64,000 nt of DNA from Nocardioides sp. SYSU D00038 (GTDB taxonomy: Bacteria; Actinomycetota; Actinomycetes; Propionibacteriales; Nocardioidaceae): the NCBI RefSeq assembly GCF_016924665.1, contig NZ_JAFFJT010000025.1, forward strand, positions 1 to 64,000. The letters run 5' to 3'. The notes beneath the pieces are model-generated. The model was not told where the DNA came from, did not search any database, and was given only the letters and a program-made list of their open reading frames with translations. Each line of letters starts with the position of its first letter. Position 1 is the first letter of the stretch. Below are positions 1 through 8,333 of this stretch, one piece after another. Position numbers and translations under genes: made by a program.

Positions 1-63
1 GGCGTGGCGCCGCTGACCAGCCGGGGAACAAGACAGCAGCGTCCGGCGACACGGCAACGAGTG

Positions 64-206
64 CCGAACGACGCCCGGCGCGCAGCAGCCGCAGTGCCCC
101 CCAACGCGCGGCACCCCCGCCCCACCCAACAGTCACCCGCGCCCCGGATCACACCCGCCGCAGTCAGCACCCACCCGAGCCCGGTCCCCGGAGTCGCCCG
201 TTACGG
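64..206. repeat. Dispersed ~145-bp repeat module, copy 1
   Basis: This non-coding stretch is recognisably similar to 17245-17390 (reverse complement) and to the shorter 33313-33412. The shared core is CGCGCAGCAGCCGCAGTGCC followed by a C-rich run. In all three places the module sits beside the same short palindromic unit (GGTCTCGAGGCTCGTCGCC...). An open frame runs through it but has no coding support. The 5' flank (1-63) shows nothing recognisable. Function is unknown. Confidence 0.6.
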
Positions 207-211
207 AGAAC

Positions 212-326
212 GGTCGGCTCACTGGGTCTCGAGGCTCGTCGCCAGGGCTCCTCGCACCTCGACCAGCGCCCGGCGTTCGGCTCACCGGGTCTCGACGACG
301 CTCGCTGGCGCGCGCTGCTCCACCAA
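212..326. repeat. Two short interspersed palindromic repeat units
   Basis: Two tandem units of the family that recurs throughout the window. The first starts GGTCTCGAGGCTCG and ends CTCGACCAGCG (about 225-267). The second starts GGTCTCGACGACGCTCGCTGG and ends near 326. Each unit is an imperfect inverted repeat able to fold into a hairpin. They lie downstream of the 3' end of the large oxidase gene, the usual position for these units here. Confidence 0.75.
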
Positions 327-334
327 GCACCAGG

Positions 335-382
335 ACGACGAAGCGGGCCCGGAGGAGAAGCTCCTCCGGGCCCGCGTTCGTC
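335..382 (-). terminator. Strong hairpin terminator of the ThuA/copper-oxidase gene
   Basis: A perfect 15-bp stem (343-357 pairing with 361-375, GCGGGCCCGGAGGAG / CTCCTCCGGGCCCGC) closes on a 3-base loop. It is extended by a bulged GACGAA/TTCGTC pairing. It starts 8 bp past the stop codon at 390. There is no clear T-tract, which is common for actinobacterial terminators. Confidence 0.85.
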
Positions 383-389
383 GGTCGTG

Positions 390-3300
390 CTAGCGCTTGA
401 CCTTGATGGTGACCGTCTTCGTCACCCCGGTGGCGAGGGGGCTACCTGCGTAGGCCACCTTCACCTTGAGCTTGCCGACCTTGGCCGCCTTGGGCAGCTT
501 CAGCGTCAGCTTGCCGTTCTTGATGGTGCGGGTGAACTTCTTGCCCTTCACCGTCACCGTCACCTTGCCGGTCACGGGCACCCGGTCCGGGGCGGTGAGC
601 GACACCTTGACGGTGGCGCGCTTGCCCTTCTTGACCTTCTTGGGTGCCTTGACCTTGAGGGCCGGCGTCACCTTCTTGACCGTCACCGACACCGTGGACG
701 ACGAGGTCGCGTGGGTCTCGCTGCCGACGTAGCGCAGCGTGAGCCGGTGGGTGCCGGGCACGAGCGACCTGGCCGGCAGGGCGATCGTGGCCTTGCCCTG
801 CGCCACCGTGGCCTTCGCGATGAAGCGGGTCCCCAGCAGCACCTCCGCCTGGCCCCCGGCCGCGGCCGGGGTCACGGTGACCGACACGGAGCCGGCCTTG
901 CCGTAGGTGAAGGTCCCGGCGGTGCCCGAGACGGTGGTGGCCGCCTTGGTCACGGTGATGCTCACCGTCGCCGGTGCGGAGCTGGCGGTGCCGTCGTTCG
1001 CCCGGTAGGTGAACGAGTCGGGACCGACGTAGCCGGCGTCCGGCGTGTAGCTGAACGACCCGTTCGAGCCGAGCACGACCTCGCCGTGCGCTGCCTGCGT
1101 CACGTCGGTCGACGTGAGGGGGTCGCCCTCGACGTCGGTGTCGTTGGCCAGCAGACCGGGCGCCGTGACCTCGAGGGGCGTGCCCGCCGGGGTCGAGTAG
1201 GCGTCCGCCACCGCGACCGGGGCCGTGTTGGGCGGCTCCGAGACGGTGATCGTGACCGTGGCCGGCTCCGAGGGTGCACCGTCGTTCGCCGTGTAGGTGA
1301 ACGTGTCCGTGCCGGTGTAGCCGGCGTCGGGGGTGTAGGTGAACCCGCCGTCCGCGTCGAGCGTCAGCTCGCCGTGGTCGGGGCCGTCGGCGACGGTCGC
1401 CGTGAAGGCGTCGTCCTCGACGTCGGAGTCGTTGTCGAGCACGCCCGGCGCGTCGACCTCGAGGACCTCGTCCTGCACGGCCTCGTAGGTGTCGTCGACG
1501 ACCCGCGGGAACGCGTTGTACTCCGGCGCCTCGTAGAGGTCCTCGACCTGGCTGGCCGACATCTCGTGCCCGTAGAGGCGGAAGTCGTCGACGACTCCGT
1601 CCCAACGTCCGTCGCCCCAGCTGGTGCCGCCGACCATGTTGGCGACGGTGTTGCCGTTGACCCCCACGTCACCCAGGTCGAGGGTGAAGTCGTTGCGGGT
1701 GCCCTTGAGCTCGCCGTTGAAGTAGATCTTGCCGACCGAGCCACGCAGCGTGAACACGACGTGCGTCCAGGCGTTGAGCGGCAGGTCGTTGCCCGACCCG
1801 AGCACGAGCCGCTCCTGCGTCGGGTTGCCCGGCGCCTTGAACGTCGCGGCGAAGCCGGTGTTGCTACCGGTGACCTGCGTCGACGACTGCAGCAGGAAGA
1901 ACGTGTCCGTGCTGCTGCCGATCTGCACCAGCGACGTCCAGTTGGGCAGCGCGTCCGGCTTGGCCCACACCGACACCGTGAACTCGTCGGTGAGACCGGC
2001 GTCGATGTTGTTGGGCAGCTTGACGTGGTTGCCGCTGGCGGCGTCGCCACCCGGCAGGTTCACTGCCGAGCCGAACTTCCCGTCCTGGCTCCAGCCCACC
2101 TGGTTCTGCAGCACCGACTCGCCGATCGCGGTGTTGGTGCCACTGTTGGCCGCGGTCGTGCCCGAGCCCTCGTCGAAGCGGACGTGCACGGGGATGCCCC
2201 GCGGCGGCGGCGGACGCTCGACCTCGTGCTGCGTCGTGCCCACCGAGTCGCGGAAGCCCTCGGCCGCCGTGAAGCGCACCTCGATCTCGTGCTCGCCGGG
2301 CTCGAGCGTGACGCCCGGGAACTCGACGACACCGTCGGTCACGTCGACCGGGGTGCCGACCCGCGCACCGTCGACCCAGAGCTCGGCGGTGCCGTCGGCA
2401 CCGACCCCGCCCGGGTCCTCGACGGTCGCCGAGACCGTGACCGGCTCGTTGAACGGCGAGGGCGAGGCCGGCGCGACCGAGACGGTCGTCGTCGTGTTCT
2501 GCGCCGAGCCCTCGGCGTACATGGACCCGATGTCGGCCGGCGCCAGCGCGGTCGTGTAGACCCGGACGTCGTCCATCAGGCCGTTGAACGGCGTGTCGTT
2601 GAACCCGTTGCGGCCCAGCCAGTTGTTCTCGGTGGGTCCGACGTCGGTCATCGTCAGCGTCAGGTCCGTGCGCTGGGCGATCTGCTCACCGTTGAGGAAC
2701 AGCGTGCCGGTCGAACCGGTGCGCGTGAACGCGACGTGGTTCCACTGGTTGAGCGCGATGTCCTTGGTCGGGGTGGCGTAGATCCGCTCCTCGAGCGTGC
2801 TGCCCTTCTTCTTGAACGTCGCCGCCAGGCCCGACGCGCCCGGGTTGCGGGCCTGCGTCTGGGTCTGGATCTGGAAGAAGCTGCCAGCGCCCTCGAAGCC
2901 GCTGCCGATGTGGAACAGCCCGGCCCAGTGGGTGAGCGCCCGCGGCTTGACCCAGAACGACGTCGTGAAGTCGGTCGCGTTCTGGAGCAGGTTGTCCGGC
3001 AGGTCCACCGCGTTGGCGGTGGCGCCACCCTTCAGGTCGACGGCACCGTCGTAGATGCCCTCCTCCGACCAGCCCGTGGTGCCGGTCAGCACGGCGTCAC
3101 CCACCGAGGCGTCGGTGCCCGAGTTAGCCGCCGTGGTGCCGGAGCCCTCGTCGAGCTCGTAGTGCACCGGGACGTCCTCCAGCCCGGCCTCGAGCGGGGT
3201 GATGACCAGGTCGTCGACCATCAGGCCGGCGCCGGCACCCGAACCCACCAGCGAGAGGGTCTCGGACTTCGCGTCGGCGGTGAACGTCGTCACCAGGGTG

Positions 3301-6146
3301 CCGAACGTGACCGCCCGGCCGCTCTGCGACGGCATCTCGGGGCCGGCGGTGATCGTGGTGTCGAGGTCGCCGACCTTCAGCTGGGCCGCGGCCGGCTCGG
3401 TGCCGGCGGTGCGGCTGTCGCGGGCGTAGCGCAGCGAGAGCCGGTACTCCTTGCCCGCCTGGAGCCCGGTGATCGGGCGCTCGATGCTGCCGGCGTTGCC
3501 GAGGCCGAGGTGGTAGCCCACCACGCCGAGGCCGCCCTGGCTGGGCTGGTTGCCGCGCACCAGCTGGACGCCGCTGTTGACGGTCCACGGCGACATCCGG
3601 CCGCCGTTGGCCGGCACGTCGACGACGCCGGGCGGGTTGGCGCCCTTCCACTCGGTGGGCATCCGCGGGTACTCGAACTGGTCGACGACCTGCGGGCTGC
3701 GCTGGTCCATCTTCACGGCCGGGTCGATGTTGACGATCTTGGCGACCGAGGGCGTGCCGTCGGCGTTCCAGACGAACAGCATGTAGGCACCGGGAGGCGC
3801 GAAGTTGCCGTTCGAGGGGGCGGTGATCGTCACGTCCTGCGAGCCGTTGGCCTGCGTGAACTCCAGGTCCTGGAAGTTCTGGTCGTTGTTGAACCCGTGG
3901 GTCACCGAGCCGTTGCGGACCAGGGTGACGCGCGAGACCGGACCGTTGGCCTTGATCCCGAAGGTGCCGTTGTAGCCGATGTTGCGCGGCGCCTGCGTGA
4001 TCACCGGGCGGGTGGCCGGCTGGTCACCGTCGAAGAGGTACGCCGGGGAGTAGTACTCCACGTCGGTGTAGTTGCGCGGGCCCGGGGCACCGCCGCCGCC
4101 GATCATCACCCGACCGTCGGGCAGGAGCAGCGCGGTCGAGTGGTAGAGCCGGGCGTGCTCGTAGGGCACCTTGACCTCGGTCCAGACCTCGGTGTCGGGG
4201 TCCCAGATCTCGGCGTTGGTGACGTAGCCGTCGTTGTTGTTGTTGCCTCGGCTGCCGCCGGTGACCATCACGTCGCCGTCGGGCAGGATCGTCGCGGTGC
4301 CCCAGTGGCGCCCGTGCTTCATCGGGTTGGTCGCCTCGACCACCGGGGTGGCGGAGCCACCGGTGATGTCGACGGTGAACGCCGCTCGCGCGCCGTTGCC
4401 GCCGCCGCCGTTGTCCCACGCGCCGCCACCGGCCTGGAGGATCTTGCCCGGCCGGTACATCGCGGCGGTCGAGGTCGCCCCGACGGGACGGCCGAGGGCG
4501 GCCTGGTTGGCGGCCGCGGCCGGCAGGTTGCCGAGCATGGTCAGCTCACCGTTGCCGCCGTTGCCGGCCGGGTCGAGGGTGAACATGCCGGTGCCGCTGA
4601 TGTTGAACAGCTTGCCGTCGGCGGGCGAGACGAAGGCCCGGGGGTACCACCAGCGGTTCTCGTCCACCGGGCCGGCGTTGTCGACCGGGCCGTCGCCGTA
4701 CGCGGCCGAGCTGGTCGCGCCGGTGAGCGCCTTCCAGCCGTTGCCCTCGTTGGGGCGGTAGACCTCGGGCGTGTGCACGCCCGGCCCCGCGACGCCGCGC
4801 ACACTGCCGCCCTGCACGACGACGTCGCCGTTGGGCATGGTCGTGCCGGTCGGGTACCAGCGCGGGAAGTTCATCGGGGCCTCGTTGCGCAGCCCGGAGT
4901 TGGTCTTGTAGCTCGTGACGCCGATCGAGGCGTTGACGGGGTCGTTGGAGCCGAGACCGTCGTCACCGCCGATGGTCATCGTCGAGCGACGGTGGGGGTT
5001 CTGCACCTGCATCGAGCAGAAGAGGTCGGTGTAGGTGGTGTTGGGCAGGACGCCGTCGAGGACGTTCGCCAGGGTCCGCGGCTGGGCCGGGTCCCACACG
5101 TCGATCTCGAACTGGCCGCCCTGGGAGACCGCGCTGTTGCCGGTCCAGTCGTAGGGGGTCGTGTCGGTGCCGCCGTAGACGACCGAGCCGAACGACTGCA
5201 CCTTGCCGTCGGAGGTCAGCGCCGCGTTGATGGGCATGAGCGGCCACGGGGTGACCCCGCTCCACGAGCCCTCGACGTCCTTCTCCGGCGGCGAGCAGTC
5301 GGCCGGCAGGAGACCGGCGGAGTAGGCCAGGCCGTTCTTCATCTGGGTGCGGATGAAGGGCTCGCTGTACGCCGTGCCCTCGTGCCCCATGCCCGTGTAC
5401 CAGGACCGACCGCTGTCGATCTGCTGGCACCAGGTGATCGGGTGCGTGGTGCCCTGGCGGCCGAGGCTCTGGTAGGAGCTCTCGTCGGCCGAGAGGATCG
5501 TCCGCACGTTGGGGGCGGGGTTGACGGTCCAGTCGTACCACTCGTCGCTGCGGTTGATCTCGGCCGGCAGGCCCGCGGCGAGGGGGTGGGTCGGGTCGTT
5601 GTTGACCACGCGACCCGGCCGGACGCCCGGGTTCTCCGGGTGGCCCTCGGACATGGCGCCCACGAGACGCAGGTAGAACGGGTTGACGTCGTGCTCGCTC
5701 TGCCCGACCGACCAGCCGGCGTAGTGGAGGCCCATGTAGCCGCCGCCACCGCGGATGTAGGTCTCGAGCGCGGCGCGCTGCGCCTCGTTGAACAGCACCC
5801 CACCGGTCTGCGCGAAGACCACCGCGTCGGCGGTGGCCAGGTTCTCGGTCGTGAACGCCGAGGCCTGGTTGGTCTCCTGGACCTGGAGGGTCTTGCCGTA
5901 CTGGGTCGCCAGCTCGGCGGCCAGCTCGTTCACGGCCTGGCGCGCCTGCACGTGCGAGGCGTGGAACTCGGACTTGTAGAAGAGGATGACGCGCAGGTTC
6001 TCGTCATCCGCTGCGGAGGCGGGAGCGGCGGTCGCGGCCATGATCGGCAGCGCGAGGGCCGGTGCGACCGCCAGCGCGGTGAGGTGCGTGACCCATCGCC
6101 GGAGGCGATGCGGCGTACGCACGCGGACTGATCTGCGTGGCTTCAT
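390..6146 (-). CDS. Secreted ThuA domain - galactose/glyoxal-oxidase-like copper radical oxidase with LamG and Ig-like repeats
   Basis: About 1918 residues. The ATG at 6146 was chosen because AAGGGA precedes it and a signal peptide follows (Arg-rich start, hydrophobic 22-40, APASA cleavage site). Residues ~50-280 look like a ThuA/GATase-like domain (GGGYMGLHYAG). Residues ~290-810 are a kelch-type galactose-oxidase-like module ending in the DUF1929-type domain. Its copper/radical residues can be placed: Cys377 (DLFCS), Tyr431 (RWYPTG), Tyr668-His669 (RLYHS) and His750 (VTHGFNNDQ). This suggests an active Cys-Tyr copper radical enzyme oxidising an alcohol or aldehyde to produce H2O2. A CBM/DUF642-like region (~820-980), two LamG domains (~990-1190, ~1295-1480), an Ig-like linker, two cadherin-like repeats, a Big_3-like repeat and a Lys-rich tail follow. 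The substrate is unknown; the neighbouring uronate and rhamnoside genes suggest plant glycan. Expression may depend on the palindrome at 6291-6308. Confidence 0.88.
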   Translation of the reverse strand: MKPRRSVRVRTPHRLRRWVTHLTALAVAPALALPIMAATAAPASAADDENLRVILFYKSEFHASHVQARQAVNELAAELATQYGKTLQVQETNQASAFTTENLATADAVVFAQTGGVLFNEAQRAALETYIRGGGGYMGLHYAGWSVGQSEHDVNPFYLRLVGAMSEGHPENPGVRPGRVVNNDPTHPLAAGLPAEINRSDEWYDWTVNPAPNVRTILSADESSYQSLGRQGTTHPITWCQQIDSGRSWYTGMGHEGTAYSEPFIRTQMKNGLAYSAGLLPADCSPPEKDVEGSWSGVTPWPLMPINAALTSDGKVQSFGSVVYGGTDTTPYDWTGNSAVSQGGQFEIDVWDPAQPRTLANVLDGVLPNTTYTDLFCSMQVQNPHRRSTMTIGGDDGLGSNDPVNASIGVTSYKTNSGLRNEAPMNFPRWYPTGTTMPNGDVVVQGGSVRGVAGPGVHTPEVYRPNEGNGWKALTGATSSAAYGDGPVDNAGPVDENRWWYPRAFVSPADGKLFNISGTGMFTLDPAGNGGNGELTMLGNLPAAAANQAALGRPVGATSTAAMYRPGKILQAGGGAWDNGGGGNGARAAFTVDITGGSATPVVEATNPMKHGRHWGTATILPDGDVMVTGGSRGNNNNDGYVTNAEIWDPDTEVWTEVKVPYEHARLYHSTALLLPDGRVMIGGGGAPGPRNYTDVEYYSPAYLFDGDQPATRPVITQAPRNIGYNGTFGIKANGPVSRVTLVRNGSVTHGFNNDQNFQDLEFTQANGSQDVTITAPSNGNFAPPGAYMLFVWNADGTPSVAKIVNIDPAVKMDQRSPQVVDQFEYPRMPTEWKGANPPGVVDVPANGGRMSPWTVNSGVQLVRGNQPSQGGLGVVGYHLGLGNAGSIERPITGLQAGKEYRLSLRYARDSRTAGTEPAAAQLKVGDLDTTITAGPEMPSQSGRAVTFGTLVTTFTADAKSETLSLVGSGAGAGLMVDDLVITPLEAGLEDVPVHYELDEGSGTTAANSGTDASVGDAVLTGTTGWSEEGIYDGAVDLKGGATANAVDLPDNLLQNATDFTTSFWVKPRALTHWAGLFHIGSGFEGAGSFFQIQTQTQARNPGASGLAATFKKKGSTLEERIYATPTKDIALNQWNHVAFTRTGSTGTLFLNGEQIAQRTDLTLTMTDVGPTENNWLGRNGFNDTPFNGLMDDVRVYTTALAPADIGSMYAEGSAQNTTTTVSVAPASPSPFNEPVTVSATVEDPGGVGADGTAELWVDGARVGTPVDVTDGVVEFPGVTLEPGEHEIEVRFTAAEGFRDSVGTTQHEVERPPPPRGIPVHVRFDEGSGTTAANSGTNTAIGESVLQNQVGWSQDGKFGSAVNLPGGDAASGNHVKLPNNIDAGLTDEFTVSVWAKPDALPNWTSLVQIGSSTDTFFLLQSSTQVTGSNTGFAATFKAPGNPTQERLVLGSGNDLPLNAWTHVVFTLRGSVGKIYFNGELKGTRNDFTLDLGDVGVNGNTVANMVGGTSWGDGRWDGVVDDFRLYGHEMSASQVEDLYEAPEYNAFPRVVDDTYEAVQDEVLEVDAPGVLDNDSDVEDDAFTATVADGPDHGELTLDADGGFTYTPDAGYTGTDTFTYTANDGAPSEPATVTITVSEPPNTAPVAVADAYSTPAGTPLEVTAPGLLANDTDVEGDPLTSTDVTQAAHGEVVLGSNGSFSYTPDAGYVGPDSFTYRANDGTASSAPATVSITVTKAATTVSGTAGTFTYGKAGSVSVTVTPAAAGGQAEVLLGTRFIAKATVAQGKATIALPARSLVPGTHRLTLRYVGSETHATSSSTVSVTVKKVTPALKVKAPKKVKKGKRATVKVSLTAPDRVPVTGKVTVTVKGKKFTRTIKNGKLTLKLPKAAKVGKLKVKVAYAGSPLATGVTKTVTIKVKR

Positions 6147-6268
6147 GCGGGATCCCTTGTCTCGGGCTCGGATCGGCTCGGCTCCGAGGGGTCGGCCAGG
6201 TCGCACCGACCGTCTCTTGCCCCGGACGCTATGGCGCCCGTCACACATGTGCAAGAACCTGATCCAGA

Positions 6269-6308
6269 TTTGTGAACAATTTCTGCGTTCTGTTCACGGA
6301 CGTGAACA
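6269..6308 (-). promoter_or_regulatory. Palindromic operator upstream of the copper radical oxidase
   Basis: TGTTCACGGACGTGAACA (6291-6308) has perfect 8-bp arms around GA. A further TGTGAAC half-site lies at 6271-6277. The region is noticeably AT-richer than its surroundings, consistent with a promoter reading leftward into the gene starting at 6146. Related half-sites (TGTTC, GTGAA) occur upstream of kduI at 16250-16273, so a shared regulator, perhaps the IclR protein, is possible. That link is inference. Confidence 0.6.
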
Positions 6309-6417
6309 CAACGGGCGTGCACCTCGGGGGAGCGGCGCGAGGGGATGGGCGCGCGGGCCGCCAGATCGGCTGGGCCGGCTCGGCGGCCGGGCCCGGGTCG
6401 GCGAGGACCCGGAGGCT

Positions 6418-6543
6418 GGCCGGTCGGGCGACGAGGTTCCCGTCGCCCTGGCCGGCCGGTCGTCCGCGCCGTCGGTCCGGCCCCCGGGTGCGGGAGCCGG
6501 GCCGACGGCGTGGACAGGGCACTGCCGGCACCACCACCGGCAG
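6418..6543 (-). terminator. Hairpins downstream of kdgK (candidate operon terminator)
   Basis: In the 430-bp gap between the kdgK stop and the oxidase gene, two stem-loops lie on the downstream side of kdgK. CTGCCGG/CCGGCAG pairs 6522-6528 with 6537-6543. GGGCGACG/CGTCGCCC pairs 6426-6433 with 6441-6448, with additional GGCC pairing outside. They could end the nine-gene uronate operon. I see no gene in 6147-6576. Confidence 0.4.
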
Positions 6544-6576
6544 CTGCTGCGGGGTCGCCCTTCGGGGGCGAGGCGG

Positions 6577-7674
6577 TCAGCGGCGGACGCGGGCGCTCCC
6601 GCCCCCTGCCAGCGAGCGGACCTCGTCGGCGGTCACCATCGACGTGTCCCCCGGCGTGGTCATGGCCAGGGCGCCGTGTGCGGCGCCCAGCTCGAGGCTG
6701 GTCTGCAGGTCCTCGCCCTCGAGCAGGCCGTAGACCAGGCCCGAGGCGAAGCCGTCGCCGCCACCCACGCGGTCGAAGATCGCGAGGTGGTCGCGCGCGA
6801 CCGACGACAGCACGCCGGTCTCGGGCGACCAGGCGATCGCCTGCCAGTCGTTGTCGCTGGCCGTGTGGACCGTGCGCAGCGTGGTCGCCACGACCGAGAG
6901 CCACGGCATCTTCTCGGCCACGGTGCCGACCATGGTCGCGAAGCTGTCGATCGGCAGGCTGCTGAGGTTCTCGTCGACGTGGGCGACCTCGAAGCCGAGG
7001 GAGGCGGTGAAGTCCTCCTCGTTGCCGATCATCACGTCCACGTGGCTGGCCAGGCGGGTGTTGACGTCGCGGGCGTACTCGCTGCCCCCGATGCCGGCCC
7101 ACAGGCTGGGCCGGTAGTTGAGGTCGAACGAGACGACGGTGCCGTGCTTCTGCGCGGCGGCCATCGCCTCCTCGGCCACCTGGGCGGCGTTCTCGGACAG
7201 TCCGGCGAAGATGCCGCCGGTGTGCAGCCAGCGCACCCCGCGGCGGCCGAACAAGTCGTCCCAGTCGACGGTGCCGGGCGTCATCTGGGCGATCGCTGTG
7301 TTGGCCCGGTCGGACACCCCGAGCGCGCCGCGCACGCCGAAGCCGCGCTCGGTGAAGTTGAGGCCGTTGCGGACGGTGCGCCCGATGCCGTCGTACTTCA
7401 CCCAGCGGATCATCGAGGTGTCGACGCCGCCCTGCATGATCAGGTTCTCGACGAGTCGGCCCACCTCGTTGTCCGCGAGGGCGGTGACCACGCCGGCGCG
7501 CAGGCCGAAGACCTTGCGCATGCCGCGGGCGACGTTGTACTCGCCGCCGCCCTCCCAGGCCTCGAACCGGCGCGCGGTGCGCACCCGGCCCTCCCCCGGG
7601 TCGAGCCGCAGCATGACCTCACCGAGCGCGACGATGTCGAGCTCGCACTCGCTGGCGGGACGGGTCTGGATCAT
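6577..7674 (-). CDS. kdgK: 2-keto-3-deoxygluconate kinase (PfkB family)
   Basis: 365 residues. Phosphorylates 2-keto-3-deoxygluconate (KDG) to KDPG in the cytoplasm. The PfkB/ribokinase fold is shown by the N-terminal GGGEYNVARG substrate loop and the C-terminal VGGGDGFASG anion-hole motif with catalytic Asp307. The ATG at 7674 follows AAGGAG and overlaps the eda stop codon (ATGA). It is the last gene of the uronate operon, and the pairing with eda, kduD and kduI supports KDG over other sugars. KDG kinases of this size belong to the same clade, but specificity cannot be proved from sequence. Confidence 0.88.
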   Translation of the reverse strand: MIQTRPASECELDIVALGEVMLRLDPGEGRVRTARRFEAWEGGGEYNVARGMRKVFGLRAGVVTALADNEVGRLVENLIMQGGVDTSMIRWVKYDGIGRTVRNGLNFTERGFGVRGALGVSDRANTAIAQMTPGTVDWDDLFGRRGVRWLHTGGIFAGLSENAAQVAEEAMAAAQKHGTVVSFDLNYRPSLWAGIGGSEYARDVNTRLASHVDVMIGNEEDFTASLGFEVAHVDENLSSLPIDSFATMVGTVAEKMPWLSVVATTLRTVHTASDNDWQAIAWSPETGVLSSVARDHLAIFDRVGGGDGFASGLVYGLLEGEDLQTSLELGAAHGALAMTTPGDTSMVTADEVRSLAGGGSARVRR

Positions 7675-8333
7675 GCCGGGGCTCCTTGGGCTACGGAGGT
7701 GGGGGTGGCGGAGGGGGCCAGGGCGGCGACGGTGGTGGCGCACCGCGCCTCCACCTCGTCCCAGCGGCCGCCGGCGAGCAGGTCCGGCGCCACCATCCAG
7801 CTGCCGCCGACGGCGGCGACCGCGCGGTGGGCCAGGTAGGTCGGGGCGGTCTCGGCGGTGATCCCGCCGGTGGGCACGAACCGCACCTGGGGGAACGCCG
7901 CCGCCAGCGCCTTGACGGCACCGAGTCCGCCGCAGGCCTCCGCCGGGAAGAACTTCACGGTGTCCAGCCCCAGGGTGAGAGCCTGCATGAGCTCGGTGGC
8001 GGTGCTGACGCCGGGGATCACCGGGAGCCCGAGCTCCTGGCAGCGGCGTACGACGTCGGCGCTCAGGCCGGGCGAGACCACGAAGCGCGCTCCCGCCCCG
8101 TGGGCCTGGTCGACCTGCTCGGTGGTGAGGACCGTGCCGGCCCCCACCACCAGGTCGCCGCGCTCGGCCAGGCGGCCGAGCACCGCGGCGGCCGCCGGCA
8201 CGCGGAAGGTGACCTCCGCGACCGGCAGCCCGCCGGCGACCAGCGCCGCACCGAGGTCGTCGGCCCGCTCGGGCTCGTCGAGGACGACGACCGGGACGAC
8301 CCGGTGCCCCCTCAGGACCTCGGTGGCGGTCAC
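7671..8333 (-). CDS. eda: 2-keto-3-deoxy-6-phosphogluconate aldolase
   Basis: 220 residues. Cleaves KDPG to pyruvate and glyceraldehyde-3-phosphate. Class I aldolase signatures are present: Glu40 in VAEVTFR (general acid/base), GAGTVLT near 64-70, and the Schiff-base Lys127 in DTVKFFPAE. The length matches the family. The GTG start overlaps the aldehyde dehydrogenase stop (GTGA), and its own stop overlaps the kdgK start, so the three genes are translationally coupled. Together with KdgK it completes entry of KDG into central metabolism. Confidence 0.92.
   Translation of the reverse strand: MTATEVLRGHRVVPVVVLDEPERADDLGAALVAGGLPVAEVTFRVPAAAAVLGRLAERGDLVVGAGTVLTTEQVDQAHGAGARFVVSPGLSADVVRRCQELGLPVIPGVSTATELMQALTLGLDTVKFFPAEACGGLGAVKALAAAFPQVRFVPTGGITAETAPTYLAHRAVAAVGGSWMVAPDLLAGGRWDEVEARCATTVAALAPSATPTSVAQGAPA

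Noticed and set aside
4..393. Open frame of ~130 residues at the window start
   Set aside because: It runs through the dispersed module, two palindromic repeat units and the terminator hairpin, with no protein-like composition.
387..6131. A very long open frame on the plus strand opposite the ThuA/copper-oxidase gene
   Set aside because: It is an antisense shadow created by GC-rich codon usage. It has no domain, no ribosome binding site and highly biased Arg/Val/Gly/His composition, while the minus strand has clear domains and catalytic residues.
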